In this document: positions 60,901 through 64,000 of the stretch, piece after piece
How positions within the stretch are numbered: the stretch's first letter is position 1
How the letters are laid out: each line of letters begins with the position of its first letter
Origin: Gyrodactylus bullatarudis
Taxonomy: Eukaryota; Platyhelminthes; Monogenea; Gyrodactylidea; Gyrodactylidae
Direction of reading: 5' to 3'
Assembly: GCA_012064415.1 (NCBI GenBank)
Contig: SSNU01000064.1
Span: 429,327-493,326 of the forward strand
Length of the DNA: 64,000 nt
The notes under the pieces: model-generated
Seen by the model: the letters and a program-made list of their open reading frames with translations, nothing else
Told to the model about the DNA's origin: nothing
The model's database searches: none
Program-made: the position numbers and the translations under genes

Positions 60901-63342
60901 CGTCACTAGGATTTTTGTATAAAACGGAGAAATTAGAAATTGAAGCTGCATGTCTTTCTTGTCTAAGATGCCTAGTAACCGAAGTATCTTTCTTAAGATG
61001 ATCGTTCGCTCTTGTACAATTTTCAGTTGTATGTCATTATAATATAACTAATTATTCATTCAAGGCTGAGATTTACTACACATTCGACAGTAAGTCTCCT
61101 GAAATACACAAGGAAATCAGCTAAATCATTCGTGCTATACAAATTCAGAGAAAGTTGTCTTTTTTGAAAATCTACTTCCCACAGTCATAGATAAAGAGTA
61201 AGATTTATCGAGTAACCAAACCTGTAGGATTTAAAAATGCAACCCTATCTGCTAAAGCTTCAAATTTTGATCAATAACTCCTGAACTAAAGACAGTAATT
61301 TTTGGGAATTATCTAGAGTATTAATAGCAAACGGAAAGACTGTATTTAGGGTGATTGAAAATATTGAACATAATCATTTACAGGTGAAAGTCCTGTAAAG
61401 TGAGAAGAGATAAATAAAAATCCAACTCTTCCCCGTTTAGGACAAATTTCACTCAAATATCATTGGTTCCCTGTAAGGACCAATCAGAATCGAGGATTGC
61501 TCATGGGGAAACATTTTTTTTTGTTAGACATGGATGTTTTTTTTCTTTGAAATCGAACATTTTTATTTGTATACAGAATTATAAAGATTAATGATTGTAC
61601 AAATAAGAGATCAGAGAAAGAGGGTTTAATGTGACCGGTGTGGGAGGGTTTGAACCTGGGACCGAGGATGTTATTTCTTATCCTGCTCTACAATAAGGCC
61701 TAAGAACGCTAAGAAATGAGTTTTTCTGATATTTGATTTCAATAGATATGAGAATATCATTTTTCTCTATCATATGATATAATTCTTTTCGGGAAATAAC
61801 TTCTAATAAAATAAAAAAATTGATAAAATATTGGAGTAAAACTCATACCATTAGAAAGCTGAGGAAAAACTGATTCATCCTATAAATTTACAATGCTCAG
61901 CGGATCATTACAAGGAATTCATAGGTGTTAAAAGTTCTGTCGTGCTCATTTTCAATTTTGAAATTAAAATTCAATCTTTAAACCTCAATCTGACAAAAAG
62001 TCATGATGATTCATTCTTTCACAATATGTCTAGTGTAGATTTTAACATGGGCATTGATGCCCCTCCCTCATATCCGTATCCACACAGTCATGTAATAAGT
62101 AATATGTGTAGAAAGGGAAAATTTAGCATTAACATACAGACAATCATTTCACACAACATGTGATGGGGTACTTTAGTTCAGATCCGCTTTGCTATTTTTA
62201 TTAAGTTAGTTACACCTTACACAAAATTTCTGCAGCATAGCATGAAATTGGACTAATAATACTGTAGTACAATAAAAATTCCCCATGTGAAAATGATTGC
62301 TAAACAAAACTGGGGATGATCATTAATCTAGTGTTGTAATCACTTTTAGTTATCTTGGAATAGAAAACATTCACATTCTGCTACTGTGGATATGTCAAAT
62401 GCAGGGATATAATTTTAGTTATCGTAGTAGTAGTTAAAGTTAATTAATTCCAAATCAAGAGAGAATTCATAGAATTCCAGTTCCGCAATAAGCAATTAAA
62501 AAATGCAATAACAACCAATGATTTGATGGGGTGCGGGGGATTCTTTCAAAACTAACAGCATAAGATGAAAAAGAAAAATATAATAGCAAAATCTTTGTTT
62601 TAGAATGGAAATACATAATGCAATAGGGTCAGCTGATTTAGCAAAGATTAACATTTTATTGCAAGAGTGTGTTAGTTACTGACAAATTCTTGGAGATACT
62701 GAACTTACTGTTGAATTGTTTTCAATTTCTTCAAAAGTGTCCATATCATTTGTTGTATCAGAGTCGGTGGTGGTTTCAGCTGAGTCTTCCTCATCAGATA
62801 GGAACACTGCCTTTTTCATACGATTCTTGTTTGTTTTCTTTACAGTGTGTTTAATTTCATCAGAAAAGTCTTGGTCATCTTCGTCATCTGAAAAATAATT
62901 TTATTATCTCGATCTTCAAGAGTGTATTCAGAACATACTAGCTTCTTTTTTCATTTCTTTTGATTTCATTAGATTTATTTTTGTTTCGAGCATAAGTGTG
63001 AAACAACCGGCATATACAAACTCCAATTCAAACCATACTCCATGAGTATCGACAAAAGGTTTTGCAGCTTTTCTAATTACAGGAATATCGTTGCCTAATT
63101 CCACGTTAACAACAGTCAGAGGATCAATGAACGGTGGTACTTTGATCTTGTTTAATTTGTTCTGAATTCTCTGTTTAACTTTTTCGAGCCAGTGATCTTC
63201 ACGGAAGAAATCCCAGAAGATTCTTCCAATAAGAGCATTTAACCAGGCCATTTGGTCATCACAAAAGACATTTCTAATGTTCAACTGAATAGCGAAGCTA
63301 CTCTTTAACAGCCAATCAGCTGGCATACATTTGGCCATGTAT
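57987..63342 (-). CDS. TEX2: TEX2-like ER lipid-transfer protein, C-terminal part with SMP domain
   Basis: SMP-domain protein of ER contact sites that moves lipids. Exons (minus): 62939-63342, 62709-62887, 59086-59174, 58382-58517, 57987-58286; all junction phases agree. The first gives WLNALIGRIFWDFFREDHWL ... PPFIDPLTVVNVELGNDIP of the SMP fold. The next two encode an acidic, disordered linker (DDEDDQDFSDE, TEVKSTPDAEDES). The last two finish the SMP barrel (KKAIYRLVDKFAKSTL; LPPPPSDRLWFGF; FERVAVLPNML). The acidic insert in the middle of the domain is also seen in TEX2. N-terminal exons lie beyond the window or upstream of 63342. The 3.5-kb third intron carries a SINE and older repeats. 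Confidence 0.88.
59225..59592. repeat. TTAA-type repeat with related partner at 17300-17336
   Basis: The right end tctctgggactttaaagg followed by TTAA matches 17319-17340 (tctctgggactttaaggg-TTAA). The interior (aaacctacttccca..gtcatagataaa) recurs at 61160-61210. A piggyBac-like family is likely. The left limit is approximate. Confidence 0.45.
60880..61310. repeat. Diverged repeat, partner of 4140-4290 and 59290-59520
   Basis: The first part matches 4140-4290; the second (tttgaaaatctacttcccac, then cagtcatagataaa) matches 59440-59475. It is a composite or a longer family seen in pieces. Confidence 0.45.
61535..61690 (-). mobile_element. tRNA-derived SINE (family B, copy 2)
   Basis: Same tail and A-run as 52855-53016. 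The B box is intact (minus: GGTTCAAACCC, plus 61645-61656). The A-box half is degraded. It lies in a TEX2 intron, in the same orientation as the gene. Confidence 0.65.
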
Positions 63343-64000
63343 CTAATGAAGTGAATATTGAGTGATACAAGAACTTTATTAAATACTTCTAGACTAGTCT
63401 TTGCAATAAAAAAAGAGGTATTTGCAAAATTAGTCTATAGAACCATTCATTTAATCAGATTTAGTTTAAACTTTTCCATACCTGTGAGTATTTAATTTTC
63501 ACATTTAGTTTTAGTATTTAGAATATAGTCAAAAAAAAATCTTTTATAGTTAAAATCTAGTATGGTTTTCAAAAATAGTAAGTTAAATTTTGACGTTCAG
63601 AACTTTAAGCTTTCGAGCAGCAATTGATGCGGCCAAGAAGTAATCATTAAATTTTGGACAAAATTCTTGTAGTGCAGTGTTTTAGAAAGTAGACCTTGTT
63701 TAAAACTTTTCGGGAGTCATCAAGCAAAATTCATAAATAGCATGAAATGGATGAAGACTAAGGATATCTTTGAGCGCTGAGTTTGCAGATTTCATGAAAA
63801 CTGACCCAATTTTTAAAAGGTGTGTTCAAGGATCCGAAGAGAAATTATGAGATTTTTGTATTTATAAATATACTATTTTTGATTAGATTTACTAGATTTG
63901 AACTATAAAAGATTTTTTTTGACTAAATTCTAAATACTAAAACTAAATGTGAGCAAATGTAGACTAGTTCTGAACAAAAAAAGAATTAAAAATAGACTAA
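63343..64000. other. TEX2 upstream/intron sequence at window end
   Basis: No exon could be joined in phase to 63342. The rest is AT-rich without recognisable content. Confidence 0.35.

Noticed and set aside
1..64000. CRISPR array, prokaryotic operon, rRNA or phage features
   Set aside because: No spaced direct repeats, Shine-Dalgarno spacing or rRNA-like sequence; everything recognisable is eukaryotic.

Overview
This is an AT-rich window of animal nuclear DNA. Genes are interrupted by GT-AG introns and include metazoan-type families (PRMT5, TRAPPC10, ACSS3, GGT7, TAF10, PHF5A, TMEM231, TEX2, SKIC3). The rest is filled with LINE, Penelope, SINE, Tc1 and foldback repeats. I cannot name the species. 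The unusual class of 22-35 nt introns recalls lineages with extremely small introns (dicyemids; short-intron flatworms), but several introns here are kilobases long, so the phylum stays open.

Layout: 1-793 (-) is the 5' part of SKIC3/TTC37, divergent from PRMT5 (1034-4041, +). 4042-9900 is repeat-rich and gene-poor, with a 1,065-bp near-perfect palindrome at 4998-6062. 9911-22808 (-) is a ~20-exon TRAPPC10 gene with LINE, SINE, Penelope and piggyBac-like debris in its introns. 23417-25580 (-) is a GGT7-like membrane protein that has lost the catalytic threonine. 26298-38060 (+) is ACSS3, whose introns carry three long foldback elements, a Penelope fragment and piggyBac-type MITEs. 38371-45379 is compact: an SR-rich SCAF1/PHRF1-like gene (-) head-to-head with PHF5A (+), TMEM231 (-), IDI1 (+), then TAF10 (+) 34 bp downstream and an intronless TAF10 paralogue. 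46950-49725 is one LINE split into two opposite-facing halves, as expected from twin priming. 50395-51938 is a complete Tc1-like transposon with an intact transposase. 52855-55420 holds SINE and MITE repeats, and 57987-63342 (-) is the C-terminal part of TEX2.

Most host genes are unrelated housekeeping functions: RNA surveillance and splicing (SKIC3, PHF5A, SR protein), transcription and arginine methylation (TAF10, PRMT5), membrane traffic and lipid transfer (TRAPPC10, TEX2), acyl-CoA and isoprenoid metabolism (ACSS3, IDI1), and the ciliary transition zone (TMEM231). The main surprises are the ultra-short introns, a pair of Penelope-associated hammerhead-like RNAs whose stems covary, the foldback hairpins, the twin-primed LINE, the GGT7-like pseudoenzyme, and the tight IDI1-TAF10 arrangement next to an intronless TAF10 copy.
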